NCBI GenBank assembly: GCA_021646465.1
Contig: SOET01000045.1
Coordinates: 1-32,164, forward strand
Source of the DNA: Candidatus Kuenenia hertensis
Lineage (GTDB): Bacteria > Planctomycetota > Brocadiia > Brocadiales > Brocadiaceae
DNA: 32,164 bases
Direction of reading: 5' to 3'
Shown: positions 8,226-17,400 of the stretch, one piece after another
Position numbering within the stretch: position 1 is the first letter of the stretch
How the letters are laid out: the number at the start of each line of letters is the position of its first letter
The notes under the pieces: model-generated
Told to the model about the DNA's origin: nothing
Seen by the model: only the letters and a program-made list of their open reading frames with translations
Databases searched by the model: none
Program-made: the position numbers and the translations under genes

Positions 8226-8768
8226 TCATAAAATGAATACGGCAGCGGCGACAACAGTAGTCCACAAACCGTTTTTATCTCCTCTGGCAGCCTGTGTGAT
8301 GTTTCGTGTCTTTACAATTTTACCGCTCATTCGATAAATTTCTTTGCGTTCATCGTAGTTTTTTTCCGGATCAAATTCGATACCAAGGGTGCTTGCAAGC
8401 ATGCTTGCCGCAAGATCTTCAGCATAATCGCCGGATTTTTCTTCCGTCTCTCCGAAGGCATGATGTTCGCTTAAATAGCCGTAACCAACCGTAGAAGGTA
8501 TAGCCATGCCGACAGAAGCACTTATCATCCGGTTTGGTTCGTTGGTAGAGTTATCACTCATTACACAAAACACGACCTGCCCCGCTTTTAGCATAGGAAC
8601 TCCCTGTGGCTTGGAGATCACTTTGCAATTCGGAGGACATATACTGGACACTCTTACCAAATTACACTTTTCTATACCTGCCTTTCTTAGTGCAAGTTCA
8701 AATGATTGCAATTTGTCTTTGTGTTTCCCGGCTCCTTTTGTAAAGAAGACCATCCTTGGTATCATCAT
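8226..8768 (-). CDS. pdaD: Pyruvoyl-dependent arginine decarboxylase
   Basis: A 180-residue proenzyme that cleaves itself and uses a pyruvoyl group to decarboxylate arginine to agmatine, the entry to polyamine synthesis. The expected cleavage site, VRVSSICPP, has Ser41-Ser42, matching the VSSI(L/M)PP motif of the archaeal enzyme, where the second Ser becomes the pyruvoyl residue. The later blocks [20 protein letters not shown] and [16 protein letters not shown] are family-typical. The ATG at 8768 is preceded by AAGGA at a workable distance. This enzyme class is common in archaea and chlamydiae and patchy in bacteria. It sits between trpD and argJ. Confidence 0.9.
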   Translation of the reverse strand: MMIPRMVFFTKGAGKHKDKLQSFELALRKAGIEKCNLVRVSSICPPNCKVISKPQGVPMLKAGQVVFCVMSDNSTNEPNRMISASVGMAIPSTVGYGYLSEHHAFGETEEKSGDYAEDLAASMLASTLGIEFDPEKNYDERKEIYRMSGKIVKTRNITQAARGDKNGLWTTVVAAAVFIL

Positions 8769-8906
8769 GATAATGTTTCCTTAGAAAATGGTTGAATGTG
8801 GGTAAAGTTTTAAAAAATTAATGGGTGTGAGTAGTGAAACAAATTTCAGTATGAAAAGCAATAGAATTTTCACAAAAAAAATCATGATTTTTTTGTGGCT
8901 TAACCT

Positions 8907-9923
8907 CTATTGCTGCCAGCTGATATCGATTAATTTCTGAAGTGATTCTTTTGCCATACCTTCGTCGATAGACTGGCTGGCGATTTCTATTCCCTGGGGA
9001 AAGTTTTTTGCCTTTCCTCCGGCGATGATTGCGGCGGCAGCATTCAAAAGAACGACGTTTCTTTTCGGGCTGCGAACGCCGTCAAATATTTCTTTGATCG
9101 CATCTGCGCTTTCTTCCGGAGAATTAACCAATAGATCGGAGAGATTAGATTTTTCAATTCCAAAATCTTGTGGATCTATATAGTAATTTTTTACTGAGCC
9201 GCCAACCAGTTCGCAGATTTTAGTTTTTTCTGTAACGGTAATTTCGTCCAGGCCATCGAGTCCATGTACGACGAAAGCATGATTGTCGCCCAGCCGTTTG
9301 AGTGTTTCTGCAATGATAACGGTTAAGTGTTCATTATATACACCGAGAATACGATGGGTAGCACCGGCTGGATTCGCCAGAGGACCAATAAGGTTAAATA
9401 TTGTGCGTATTCCGATTTCTTTTCTTGGTTTACTGGCATATTTCATAGCCTGATGCAGAAGAGGTGCAAAGAGAAATCCAACATTTGCAACCTCGATACA
9501 CTTCTCGACCGTTTTTACTTCTGCTTCTATATTTACGCCTAACTGTCGCAAAACATCAGCACTGCCACATTTGCTGGAAGATGCTTTGTTTCCATGTTTT
9601 GCGACTTTTAAGCCTGCTCCGGCTATTACAAAAGCTGCGGCAGTAGAAATATTAAAGGTATTTCTTTCGTCACCTCCTGTACCGCAGGTATCAATGATTA
9701 TTCCCTTACCAGCGTTTATCTTAAGGGCTTTTTGTCTTATTGCCAGAGTGCAACCTGTTATTTCCTCAACGGTTTCTCCTTTCATGCATAAGGCAGTTAA
9801 AAACGAAGCAATTTGAGCCTCTGACGCATGTCCTTCCATGATTTGTGTCATGGCGTTAAAGCATTCTTCCAGGCTTAAGTTTTTCCTGTTTATAAGTTTA
9901 TAAATTATTTCCTTGTTAAACAT
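8907..9923 (-). CDS. trpD: Anthranilate phosphoribosyltransferase TrpD
   Basis: A 338-residue enzyme that joins anthranilate to phosphoribosyl pyrophosphate in tryptophan synthesis. The PRPP/Mg motif GTGGDERNTFNIST is at 81-94 and the anthranilate-site block KHGNKASSSKCGSADVL at 109-125. The length is normal for the family. No other trp gene is visible nearby, so it is not in a classic trp operon. It is the first gene of the - strand train toward pdaD, argJ and mtaB (gap of 138 nt to pdaD). No strong Shine-Dalgarno site stands before the ATG. Confidence 0.94.
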   Translation of the reverse strand: MFNKEIIYKLINRKNLSLEECFNAMTQIMEGHASEAQIASFLTALCMKGETVEEITGCTLAIRQKALKINAGKGIIIDTCGTGGDERNTFNISTAAAFVIAGAGLKVAKHGNKASSSKCGSADVLRQLGVNIEAEVKTVEKCIEVANVGFLFAPLLHQAMKYASKPRKEIGIRTIFNLIGPLANPAGATHRILGVYNEHLTVIIAETLKRLGDNHAFVVHGLDGLDEITVTEKTKICELVGGSVKNYYIDPQDFGIEKSNLSDLLVNSPEESADAIKEIFDGVRSPKRNVVLLNAAAAIIAGGKAKNFPQGIEIASQSIDEGMAKESLQKLIDISWQQ

Positions 9924-10004
9924 AGTAATAAAAGGTTAAAGGTGAAAAGATTTTCCCTTCTTTATTTGGCAGTTTTAGATTTTGGGCATTATTTCATTTT
10001 TTGC

Positions 10005-10033
10005 TTGACGTAGAATTACATAAGTTTTAAAAT
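10005..10033 (+). promoter_or_regulatory. Sigma70-type promoter of rpsU
   Basis: TTGACG (10005-10010) and TAAAAT (10028-10033) are separated by exactly 17 nt, a near-consensus -35/-10 pair. It lies about 57 nt before the rpsU ATG and about 80 nt from the divergent trpD start. Confidence 0.75.
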
Positions 10034-10090
10034 TACCCTTTATTTTTTATAGCATAGGCAAAATTTTATAGAAAGGTATTAAGGAGATTT

Positions 10091-10339
10091 ATGGCAAAAA
10101 TATTAATTACATCTGATGAAAACATTAGAGACGCTCTGCGAAGGTTTAAGAAAATGTGCGATAAAGAAGGTATTATTAATCAGTCGAAACGTATTGCATA
10201 TTTTGAAAAACCTTCAGAGAAAAAGCGTCGCGAGGAAAGCCGACGGATAAAAAACATTAAAAGGGCCCAGAAGTTAGGCATTTCTGGACAAACTACTACC
10301 GCTCGCACAAGTTTTAGCCGATCAGGCAGGAATAATTGA
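10091..10339 (+). CDS. rpsU: 30S ribosomal protein S21
   Basis: An 82-residue basic protein. The N-terminal part, with ENIRDALRRFKKMCDKEGI and the following RRIAYFEKPSEKKR-like block, is the S21 fold that stabilises the mRNA-anti-Shine-Dalgarno contact on the small subunit. The C-terminal Arg/Ser/Thr-rich tail (about 66-82) is a lineage-specific extension. AAGGAG (10081-10086) stands 4 nt before the ATG. It is transcribed alone from the promoter at 10005 and faces rsfS, with 12 nt between the two stop codons. Confidence 0.93.
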   Translation: MAKILITSDENIRDALRRFKKMCDKEGIINQSKRIAYFEKPSEKKRREESRRIKNIKRAQKLGISGQTTTARTSFSRSGRNN

Positions 10340-10351
10340 CAGACATTAAAT

Positions 10352-10687
10352 TTACAAATTTGTTTTCCATGGTATTTTTGGTGCATCACCCCATAAAAGT
10401 TCAAGGTCATAAAAATGCCGCATTTCCTTGCAAAAAAGGTGAAGCACCACATCTCCATAATCTATAAGTATCCATTTTGCCTCTGAATATCCTTCTATAC
10501 CATTCCGGTGAACTCCGTAACCAGCCATTTTTAATTCAACCTCATCGGCAATACTTTGCAATTGACGGCTATTAAACCCGCTGCAAATAACAAAGAAATC
10601 TGCAATAAATGTTAAGTCTCTAACATCTAATATTACTATTTCCTCTGCTTTTTTATCTTCAGCAATTTTGGCAAACATGGTTGCCAT
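10352..10687 (-). CDS. rsfS: Ribosomal silencing factor RsfS
   Basis: A 111-residue member of the Iojap/YbeB family, which binds protein L14 of the large subunit and prevents joining with the 30S subunit when nutrients are scarce. Recognisable blocks are AEEIVILDVRDLTFIADFFVICSG, RQLQSIADEVE and EGYSEAKWILIDYGDVVLHLF. The start at 10687 gives a usual family length. It lies end to end with rpsU, so a gene for the 30S subunit and a factor controlling subunit joining are convergent. Confidence 0.93.
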   Translation of the reverse strand: MATMFAKIAEDKKAEEIVILDVRDLTFIADFFVICSGFNSRQLQSIADEVELKMAGYGVHRNGIEGYSEAKWILIDYGDVVLHLFCKEMRHFYDLELLWGDAPKIPWKTNL

Positions 10688-10735
10688 TTTTCTTGAATCT
10701 AACGTTTTTTCCCCTCCCCAATTTTTTTATTGAAT

Positions 10736-10978
10736 TTAAGCCGTATCTTCGAAATCCGAGTTATAGTGTGCGGAAGATTCGATGTCTGCAATATTACTCC
10801 CGCAATAAAAACAAAACTTTGCGTATTTTGGATTTACGGATACGCAATCATCGCACCTGTAATACAAAAGGGTTCCGCATAAAATACAAAAATTTGCACC
10901 TTTTGCATGATGATCATATTGGCAATTAGAATTAGGGCATATTTTGCTATCTGCCTCCGGGTAACTATTGCCTGCCAT
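10736..10978 (-). CDS. Double zinc-ribbon protein, 80 residues
   Basis: Four Cys pairs form two zinc ribbons: CPNSNC with CILCG (about 14-35), then CDDC with CFYCG (about 42-60). No other domain is present. AGGAGG (10983-10988) lies directly before the ATG. It is 49 nt ahead of rsfS in the same direction, so the two may be co-transcribed. The function is unknown; similar small double ribbons are often found free-standing. Confidence 0.7.
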   Translation of the reverse strand: MAGNSYPEADSKICPNSNCQYDHHAKGANFCILCGTLLYYRCDDCVSVNPKYAKFCFYCGSNIADIESSAHYNSDFEDTA

Positions 10979-11156
10979 AATTGCCTCCTATAATAAAGTT
11001 AGTAATTTTACAAAGACCATGGTTGCAAGAAAAGATTACCTAGTTATTTTGCCGCTATTATACTGCATTATGGTTTCATTTAAATTTGCAGTCGGCCGGG
11101 ATACAGAGTACAAAAACACAAACAAGCAGAAAAAGCCTTATACAAGCAAATTAAAT

Positions 11157-11190
11157 GCAGGGTGCTGAGTTGTCGCATTCAGCACCCTGC
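11157..11190 (-). terminator. Terminator of hppA
   Basis: GCAGGGTGCTGA (11157-11168) and TCAGCACCCTGC (11179-11190) form a perfect 12-bp stem with a 10-nt loop. On the - strand it begins 10 nt after the hppA stop and runs into an AT-rich tail (ATTTAATTT). The T tract is weak, so the strength is uncertain. Confidence 0.75.
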
Positions 11191-11200
11191 TTGAGGTACA

Positions 11201-13633
11201 TTAGTTAAGATGTAAAAGAGTACTGAGTTGCTCTGAATATTTAAGAGTAATTCCTGCGAAAACAACAGATACTACAGACATTAACTTCAACAAAATATTT
11301 AATGATGGGCCAGAGGTATCTTTGAACGGGTCTCCTACTGTATCACCTACCACAGCAGCCTTGTGTGCGTCAGAACCTTTTCCTCCGAACGATCCCCCTT
11401 CAATGTATTTTTTTGCATTATCCCATGCACCACCTGCATTTGCCATGAAAACCGCCAGCAGAAATCCGGTTGTCAAGCTTCCGGCCAAAAGCCCTACTAC
11501 ACCAGAGACTCCAAGTATTAAACCTGTTGCAATAGGCACTAAAAGTGCCAAAATAGAGGGGAGCATCATTTCCTTTTGTGCTCCCTTTGTACTTATAGAG
11601 ACGCATGCAGCGTAATCCGGCTGATTTTTCCCATCCATAATTCCAGGAATTTCCCGGAATTGCCTGCGTACTTCTTCTACCATGCTGCCAGCAGCACGCC
11701 CAACGGCCTTCATCGTCATCGCGCAAAAGACAAAAGCAATTAACCCTCCAATAAATAAACCAATCAGAACTTTTGGATTAATTAAAGTAATATTCAGAGA
11801 GGACATAAGGTCGGATAAAGTTGCTTTTGCTATGTCAATGTTTGTGCCTGCAACCTGTATTACATGTGTCCCTGCACGTTCCATTCCTAATTTTACTTGT
11901 TCTACAAAGGATGCAATTAATGCCATTGCTGTTAAAGCAGCCGATCCTATTGCAAATCCTTTCCCTGTGGCTGCCGTTGTGTTTCCTAATGCATCCAGTG
12001 CGTCGGTTCTTTCTCTCACGTACGGTTCAAGCCCACTCATTTCAGCGTTGCCACCGGCATTGTCCGCAATTGGACCATAAGCATCAGTTGCAAGCGTAAG
12101 ACCAAGAGTGGAGAGCATGCTTACTGCTGCAATAGCGATACCATAAAGCCCGAGTGAGATATTCGAGAAACCACCGGCAAAGCCATAGCTTAGTATTATT
12201 GCAGCCGAAATTGTTACAACGGGTATAATAGTCGACTTCATGCCTGTTGCAATACCATCGATAATAACCGTTGCAGGACCTGTAGTGGCATGTCCCGCTA
12301 TGCCCTTTGTTGGAGGATAATTTGATGAGGTATAGTATTCCGTACCTTTGCCAATAATAACACCGGCGATTAAACCGGTAATAATAGAACCCCAAACACC
12401 AAAATTATGCGGCAACATGAATTTAATAACGATTGCTGATGTTATCAGTATCAGAATAGAACTGACATTAATTCCTTTACCCAAGGCTTTCAGGAGTTCT
12501 TTTTGTGTCGCCTCTTCTTTTGTCTTTACTGTATGTATGCCTATGATAGAAAGAATAATACCAACTCCCGCTAGTATCATTGGTACAACCATGCCTGCAA
12601 CTCCTAAACCAGCGGTGATGGCTAAGGCGGCGCATGCCAGCATTGAATTGTAATAGGATTCATACAAGTCGGCTCCCATACCAGCCACATCGCCAACATT
12701 GTCACCGACATTATCTGCAATCGTTGCAGGGTTTCTCGGATCATCTTCAGGAATACCTGCTTCTACCTTCCCTACCAGATCTGCTCCCACATCCGCTGCT
12801 TTTGTATAAATTCCTCCTCCAACCCTTGCAAATAATGCCTGAGAGCTTGCACCTATACCAAAGCATGGCAACATCATGGCCATATCGAGCAGCGTAAAAT
12901 TGGTAAACTTGCGAAATACGAAAAACCACAAGGATATATCCAGGAGCCCCATTCCCACAACTACGAGACCCATCACGGCGCCGCTTCTAAATGCAATTTG
13001 TAGTCCCTGGTTTAATGATTTCCTTGCTCCTTCTGCTGTCCTGGCGCTGGCGTTTGTTGCCATTTTCATTCCCAAAAATCCGGCAAATCCTGATAAAAAG
13101 GCACTGGACAAAAACGCAAAAGGCACTACTTTGGATTGAACTTTCAATCCATATGAGATAAAAAGAAGTACAAAAAAAGCGACTACCATAAAAATAGCGA
13201 TCACTTTATATTGTTGTTTAAGGTAAGCATAAGCACCTTCCCGCACATGTTTTGCAATGGAAATCATTTTTTCGTTTCCTTCCGGATACTTCATGACTCC
13301 TTTGTAAAATTTCGCTGCGTAAAAAAGGGCGCATAATGCACCAATTGGTGCAATCCACCAAAAAATTGGTATTGAGTGGGGAATGTCTTCCGTTACGTTT
13401 TCCCTCGAACCTCCCAAAGCAAACAGAGGGTGTTCAGTGCGGGTTGTTTCTCCGATGTCAAACGTAGGTTTCTCAGTGCTCCCCTTTGTGGCGGTTTGAG
13501 CCTGAACACTATAAGAAAAAATATCCGATTTTACCAGCCCGAAAATAAGGATGGTCAACATCAAAAGTATCATAGTGATACGAATCCGGTTGACTCTGAA
13601 AATAAAGTTAAAAATGCGTAAAAAATTATTCAT
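11201..13633 (-). CDS. hppA: K+-dependent membrane-bound ion-pumping pyrophosphatase
   Basis: An 810-residue polytopic protein that couples pyrophosphate hydrolysis to H+ or Na+ transport. The PPi/Mg-binding block DVGADLVGKVEAGIPEDDPR lies at 281-300, followed by NPATIADNVGDNVGDVAG, and the C-terminal counterpart has DAHKAAVVGDTVGDPFKDTSGP. At 550-559 the sequence GNTTAATGKG has Ala where K+-independent enzymes have Lys, which predicts K+ dependence. H+ versus Na+ cannot be decided by eye. The first about 90 residues are an extension, with a signal-like helix (20-33) and a hydrophilic stretch to 88. Anammox bacteria are known to have several such pumps on their internal membranes. AAGGAG is 14 nt upstream of the ATG, somewhat far. 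Confidence 0.94.
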   Translation of the reverse strand: MNNFLRIFNFIFRVNRIRITMILLMLTILIFGLVKSDIFSYSVQAQTATKGSTEKPTFDIGETTRTEHPLFALGGSRENVTEDIPHSIPIFWWIAPIGALCALFYAAKFYKGVMKYPEGNEKMISIAKHVREGAYAYLKQQYKVIAIFMVVAFFVLLFISYGLKVQSKVVPFAFLSSAFLSGFAGFLGMKMATNASARTAEGARKSLNQGLQIAFRSGAVMGLVVVGMGLLDISLWFFVFRKFTNFTLLDMAMMLPCFGIGASSQALFARVGGGIYTKAADVGADLVGKVEAGIPEDDPRNPATIADNVGDNVGDVAGMGADLYESYYNSMLACAALAITAGLGVAGMVVPMILAGVGIILSIIGIHTVKTKEEATQKELLKALGKGINVSSILILITSAIVIKFMLPHNFGVWGSIITGLIAGVIIGKGTEYYTSSNYPPTKGIAGHATTGPATVIIDGIATGMKSTIIPVVTISAAIILSYGFAGGFSNISLGLYGIAIAAVSMLSTLGLTLATDAYGPIADNAGGNAEMSGLEPYVRERTDALDALGNTTAATGKGFAIGSAALTAMALIASFVEQVKLGMERAGTHVIQVAGTNIDIAKATLSDLMSSLNITLINPKVLIGLFIGGLIAFVFCAMTMKAVGRAAGSMVEEVRRQFREIPGIMDGKNQPDYAACVSISTKGAQKEMMLPSILALLVPIATGLILGVSGVVGLLAGSLTTGFLLAVFMANAGGAWDNAKKYIEGGSFGGKGSDAHKAAVVGDTVGDPFKDTSGPSLNILLKLMSVVSVVFAGITLKYSEQLSTLLHLN

Positions 13634-13754
13634 TGACTTACATCTTTCTCCTTTCTGCCAAGCATTCCTTTAATTTATTAATTTTACGAAGCAAAGTATA
13701 CAGTACGATTTGTTAAATTAATCAGGTTTTTACCTTCCTGAAAAGATTGTTTTT

Positions 13755-14585
13755 CTACCATTTTTCTAAAACGGCATCATCTGCATTATTTATCAGGCCA
13801 GACAGGGCCATTTTTTTCTCTTCCAGCTTTTTGATAAACTTATTCACTTCTACCAGAGTGTCATCCGGATATTTTTCACGATACTCCTTCCATTCCTTTA
13901 TGGCTGTCTCAACGTGCTCAAGGGCATTGCCAAATTTTCCTTCTTTTTCGGCACATAATGCCGCTCTCCACAGGGTGTGGCAAATAGTTCTTTCAATCGC
14001 AGCGATATTTCTTAGCTTTGGTGCATTTAAAACGGACTTCCTCATCCAAAAAAGTGCTGCATCATAATTATCTTCGCCGTCTTCTTTTTTTAATTGTTCT
14101 CTGTTATATGCAGTATATTTGAAGTACCGGTCATCAAATAAATGCGAGTACATATATCCTAATTCAAAAAAAAGATCACCGCTGTTAGGATTTTTTAATG
14201 CCCCTTTCTTTGCAAAATGCAATCCCGCCTTAATCCATTTCCATTTGTTTTGAGGGGAATCCCACTCATGGGCAATATTATATGCCATATTCCACGCCTG
14301 AAAAATCCAAACAGCCGGAAAATTAGGTTGTAGTTTAGATATTAGATTGTTAATAGTCAACAATTCATAATATTTTTTTTCTTCATGTCTGGCAAGTGCC
14401 CTCACCCATAGAAAGTCAACTACAATACCCCGAAGCCCACCAGACAAAAGCAAAGGAATCGTTTCCGTTGGAGTATAATACTCGTGTGCCTTAGTTGGTG
14501 TGTTTCGAAAAGAATTTACACATATATTAACAACAAAAATGAGGCATAGCAGTGCATATAAAAATAAGCGCCTTTTTCGCAGCAT
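13755..14585 (-). CDS. Membrane-anchored TPR-like protein of an ABC exporter operon
   Basis: A 276-residue protein with an N-terminal hydrophobic anchor (about 6-22) and then helical repeat-like sequence. Blocks such as LQPNFPAVWIFQAWNMAYNI, WIKAGLHFAKKGALKNPNSG and FFELGYMYSHLFDDRYFKYT read like degenerate TPR units. It begins 7 nt after the ABC permease gene and ends the operon. The combination of ATPase, permease and a TPR-like protein is common in planctomycetes and delta-proteobacteria, where the third protein is of unknown role. I infer an extracytoplasmic partner of the exporter. Confidence 0.6.
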   Translation of the reverse strand: MLRKRRLFLYALLCLIFVVNICVNSFRNTPTKAHEYYTPTETIPLLLSGGLRGIVVDFLWVRALARHEEKKYYELLTINNLISKLQPNFPAVWIFQAWNMAYNIAHEWDSPQNKWKWIKAGLHFAKKGALKNPNSGDLFFELGYMYSHLFDDRYFKYTAYNREQLKKEDGEDNYDAALFWMRKSVLNAPKLRNIAAIERTICHTLWRAALCAEKEGKFGNALEHVETAIKEWKEYREKYPDDTLVEVNKFIKKLEEKKMALSGLINNADDAVLEKW

Positions 14586-14592
14586 TCAGTAC

Positions 14593-15873
14593 TTACAAAA
14601 ACTCTCTTTTTTTTAGTATTATACAGGAAATAAGAGTACATAATGTTACATATATTAACGTATATCCCGCAGAGAATCCAATGGTTTCTATCGGGATATT
14701 TATGCCCTTTAAAAGATATGTCAGGCCGTCAAATTTTTTAAAATCGGGCAAAATGAACGAAATCCATTCTAAAGGCTTTTTACACAAATAATCCATATAA
14801 ATCATGAAAATATTAGGTTTTTTGATCATTCCGGGTAATGCATGTTCATGCGTGCCGGAATGATGTAAGAGCAATGAGAAGTCCTTTATAAAATCCAGTA
14901 AATGTCCGCATAAGAACACAGCGAATGCCGATAAAATGCTGACGAGTGCGGAGAGATACGCAGAACCCATTACCGCAATGGCAATTATCAGCAGAAATTT
15001 TAAGAAGGTAATGGCTAATGCCTTTGCATAATTGAATATGAAGCCTTTTTGTATGGAAAAGACCTTGATATTATTTTGTGCTGTGCCAATATAGTCGGTG
15101 TCAAGGGTCGGGAAAACTGTTATTTTAATATCGTTGTTTTTTTTAATAATTTCGGGATTTATACTGATTGTTAATGTTTCGTCCGCTTTTGCAGAAAAAA
15201 CTTCTGTTTTATTTTCTTTTGATTGAATTCCTTCGATTGCAATTGAAAGAAGAATCGTTTCTGTGGTATCCCTGCTGCTGTCAAATTTGAGACGAAGCTC
15301 AGCTTCGAAAGGAGGGATATTTTTCGCTTTTTCGTGCAAACGGGAAAAATTCCATATTGCTGCTCCTTCGCCCCCGCCCATGATCCAGTGAATGCCTTCC
15401 TTTTGATGGTGTATTTTCCCCTGAATATGAAAATGCTGAGCATTAAATTCTTTACGTGCTTTGAAAATGCCTCTGTGTTCTGGAGGCAAATGAGCGGAAG
15501 CAAAAAAAACAAATATGATATTCACGAGACTCAAGACAATCAAGATAAAAGCCGCTAACAATGCAAACCCAAGAGTTTTGCCGGCAACAAGTTTGAATTT
15601 AGAGACAGGTTTTGAAAGAACGCTAAAGACGGTCTTGTTTTCAATATCGTGAGGTAGTGAAATAGCGGAAAAAAGAATGATTCCTATCATGCACAAAAGC
15701 ACCACTACCTGAAAAAACAATATCAGCATTATCTTTGGCAATGCGTCCTGTTCATTTGTAGTTGAAATCAATGGAGATATTGCCAGAATAATGGTGCCAA
15801 GGGCAATTAATATGTGAGGTATTTTTTTTCTAATCGCCTCTCTTAATGATTGAGTGGCAAGGGTTAGTATCAT
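14593..15873 (-). CDS. ABC-2 type transporter permease
   Basis: A 426-residue membrane protein. Hydrophobic helices lie at about 18-38, 47-70 and 95-125; a large soluble, beta-rich domain follows (about 130-280), then helices at about 290-345 and a last one near 400-420. SLPHDIENKTVFSVLSKPVSK (about 72-92) is the typical ABC-2/NatB-like cytoplasmic loop. It starts 21 nt after the ATPase gene and is followed within 7 nt by the TPR-like protein. The cargo cannot be read from sequence. Confidence 0.82.
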   Translation of the reverse strand: MILTLATQSLREAIRKKIPHILIALGTIILAISPLISTTNEQDALPKIMLILFFQVVVLLCMIGIILFSAISLPHDIENKTVFSVLSKPVSKFKLVAGKTLGFALLAAFILIVLSLVNIIFVFFASAHLPPEHRGIFKARKEFNAQHFHIQGKIHHQKEGIHWIMGGGEGAAIWNFSRLHEKAKNIPPFEAELRLKFDSSRDTTETILLSIAIEGIQSKENKTEVFSAKADETLTISINPEIIKKNNDIKITVFPTLDTDYIGTAQNNIKVFSIQKGFIFNYAKALAITFLKFLLIIAIAVMGSAYLSALVSILSAFAVFLCGHLLDFIKDFSLLLHHSGTHEHALPGMIKKPNIFMIYMDYLCKKPLEWISFILPDFKKFDGLTYLLKGINIPIETIGFSAGYTLIYVTLCTLISCIILKKREFL

Positions 15874-15894
15874 CAGCTCGAATGAAAAAAGAAT

Positions 15895-16743
15895 CTATTT
15901 GTGCTGTTGTATGATGTTAACAAACAATTCCTCCAACGTTGAGAGATGCGGATGCATGGAAATTACTTCGCCATTTTTGCCCTGAATAAATACTTTTACC
16001 GATTCCTGGTCTTTGTCGGAAAGATTTTTAACCAGGAACTCCGTAATATCGCTTCGGGAAAGCAGCTCATTCACTTTGCCTGCCACTTGTAAAATACCTT
16101 TATTAAGAATCGCTATTCTATTGCAAATACTTTGCACGTCAGATAATAAATGAGAACATAACAATATGGTTTTGCCTTGTTTGTTAAATTCACGTATCAG
16201 TTCTTTTATTTCCCGGCGGCCTAATGGGTCAAGTCCGCTGGTAGGTTCGTCCAATATAATTAATTCAGGGTCATTTATTATAGCCTGTGCCAGGCCTATT
16301 CTTCTGAGCATTCCTTTTGAGTATTTACTCAAAAGACGTTTTCGGTAAGGGTTTAAGCCGACAATTTGAATTAATTTGTCGATTCTTTCCTTTCTTTCTT
16401 TTCTTGAAAGATTAAAAAGTTTTCCATAAAAATCCAGGATCTCTTCCGCATTTAAAAATTTATATAAATAAGATTCTTCCGGTAAAAACCCGATTTTGTA
16501 TTTGGTTTTTATATGACCGGAAGGTTTGCCTAATAACCAGGATTTGCCACTCGTAGGATGCAGGAATCCGAGAAGTAACTTAACGGTAGTAGTCTTTCCT
16601 GACCCGTTTGGTCCTAACAGTCCGAATATTTCTCCGTGCTTAATCTCAAGATTCAGATTCGTCAGGGCGGAAACACTTTTACGTTTCCAAAAGTCATTGT
16701 AAACTTTCGTAAGACCTTCTGTTTTTACAGCTAAACTATTCAA
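15895..16743 (-). CDS. ABC transporter ATP-binding protein
   Basis: A 282-residue ATPase. The Walker A is GPNGSGKTT (44-52), the signature is YSKGMLRRIG (141-150), the Walker B is LIILDEPTSGLDP (161-173), and the switch His is in CSHLL. The last about 70 residues form a C-terminal extension as in ABC-2 exporters of the CcmA/NatA type. It is the first gene of a three-gene operon with the permease and the TPR-like protein. Confidence 0.92.
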   Translation of the reverse strand: MNSLAVKTEGLTKVYNDFWKRKSVSALTNLNLEIKHGEIFGLLGPNGSGKTTTVKLLLGFLHPTSGKSWLLGKPSGHIKTKYKIGFLPEESYLYKFLNAEEILDFYGKLFNLSRKERKERIDKLIQIVGLNPYRKRLLSKYSKGMLRRIGLAQAIINDPELIILDEPTSGLDPLGRREIKELIREFNKQGKTILLCSHLLSDVQSICNRIAILNKGILQVAGKVNELLSRSDITEFLVKNLSDKDQESVKVFIQGKNGEVISMHPHLSTLEELFVNIIQQHK

Positions 16744-16823
16744 GATGTTTTAATTTTTCACACGATTATAGAACATTGTGTATAAGTGATTACATAATAA
16801 CAGCCTAAAAAGCGTAAGATACT

Positions 16824-16845
16824 CTAATCAAATTTATTTGATTAG
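16824..16845. repeat. Perfect 10-bp inverted repeat at the island's left edge
   Basis: CTAATCAAAT and ATTTGATTAG are separated by only 2 nt. The repeat directly abuts the stop codon of the first island pseudogene and lies 80 nt before the ABC ATPase gene. It could be the end of a former element, an operator or a weak terminator; the sequence does not decide. Confidence 0.5.
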
Positions 16846-17400
16846 TCAAACAATATTTAAAGGGTGGAAAAACTTTAGATTTTCTGCGATTTTCAGATGG
16901 TGCATCCCGTGTAATCTTTGATGGAAATCTAAGTTCTTTCTTGTAGCTGCCCAATCTTCTGGTAGTAAATTCCACAGTAATTCGTCAATTTGCTTGTAGT
17001 TTGCCTGTTGATGCTCGTCGAGAAATTTTAACACCCAATCTTTAAGCTTTTGTTTTTCAAAAGGTTTCCGTTTTGTATAGAAGACTTGTTTGCCTCTCAA
17101 TTTAGCTACATTTGCAGATATAAAAATATTTGGCTTCCTGCCTACTCTACGTAATAAAGATAAAGAAACCGCATCATCGGTAAGTTCACACTTTTTTGGA
17201 CTTTATCCAACAATATTACATTTATCAATGGTAAATCTGCTCTTTCAAACAATAATGTAGAGTAGCTTTTCATCAATTACATTTCCGTATATCTGCAATA
17301 CTACTTTTTGTTTATCATTTAAGATATAATCTGACAAAGGCAGGTATCTTTTGTTGGTGAGGAGCATTCCCGATTTTTTGTAACCTAAATTATTATATTA
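16846..17400 (-). pseudogene. C-terminal fragments of an AAA_4/RecG-like ATP-binding protein
   Basis: In three frames the - strand reads pieces in the right order: GYKKSGMLLTNKRYLPLSDY to VVLQIYGNVIDEKLLYI (around 17390-17270), ERADLPLINVILLDKVQK (around 17250-17200), then LTDDAVSLSLLRRVGRKPNIFISANVAKL and RGKQVFYTKRKPFEKQKLKDWVLKFL to ELLWNLLPEDW (17195-16940). This is the shape of the C-terminal half of AlbA_2/AAA_4 ('ATP-dependent DNA helicase RecG-related') proteins. At least two frameshifts separate the parts and the expected final block is replaced by other sequence. The N-terminal ATP-binding half is missing, so the gene is dead. Confidence 0.6.
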
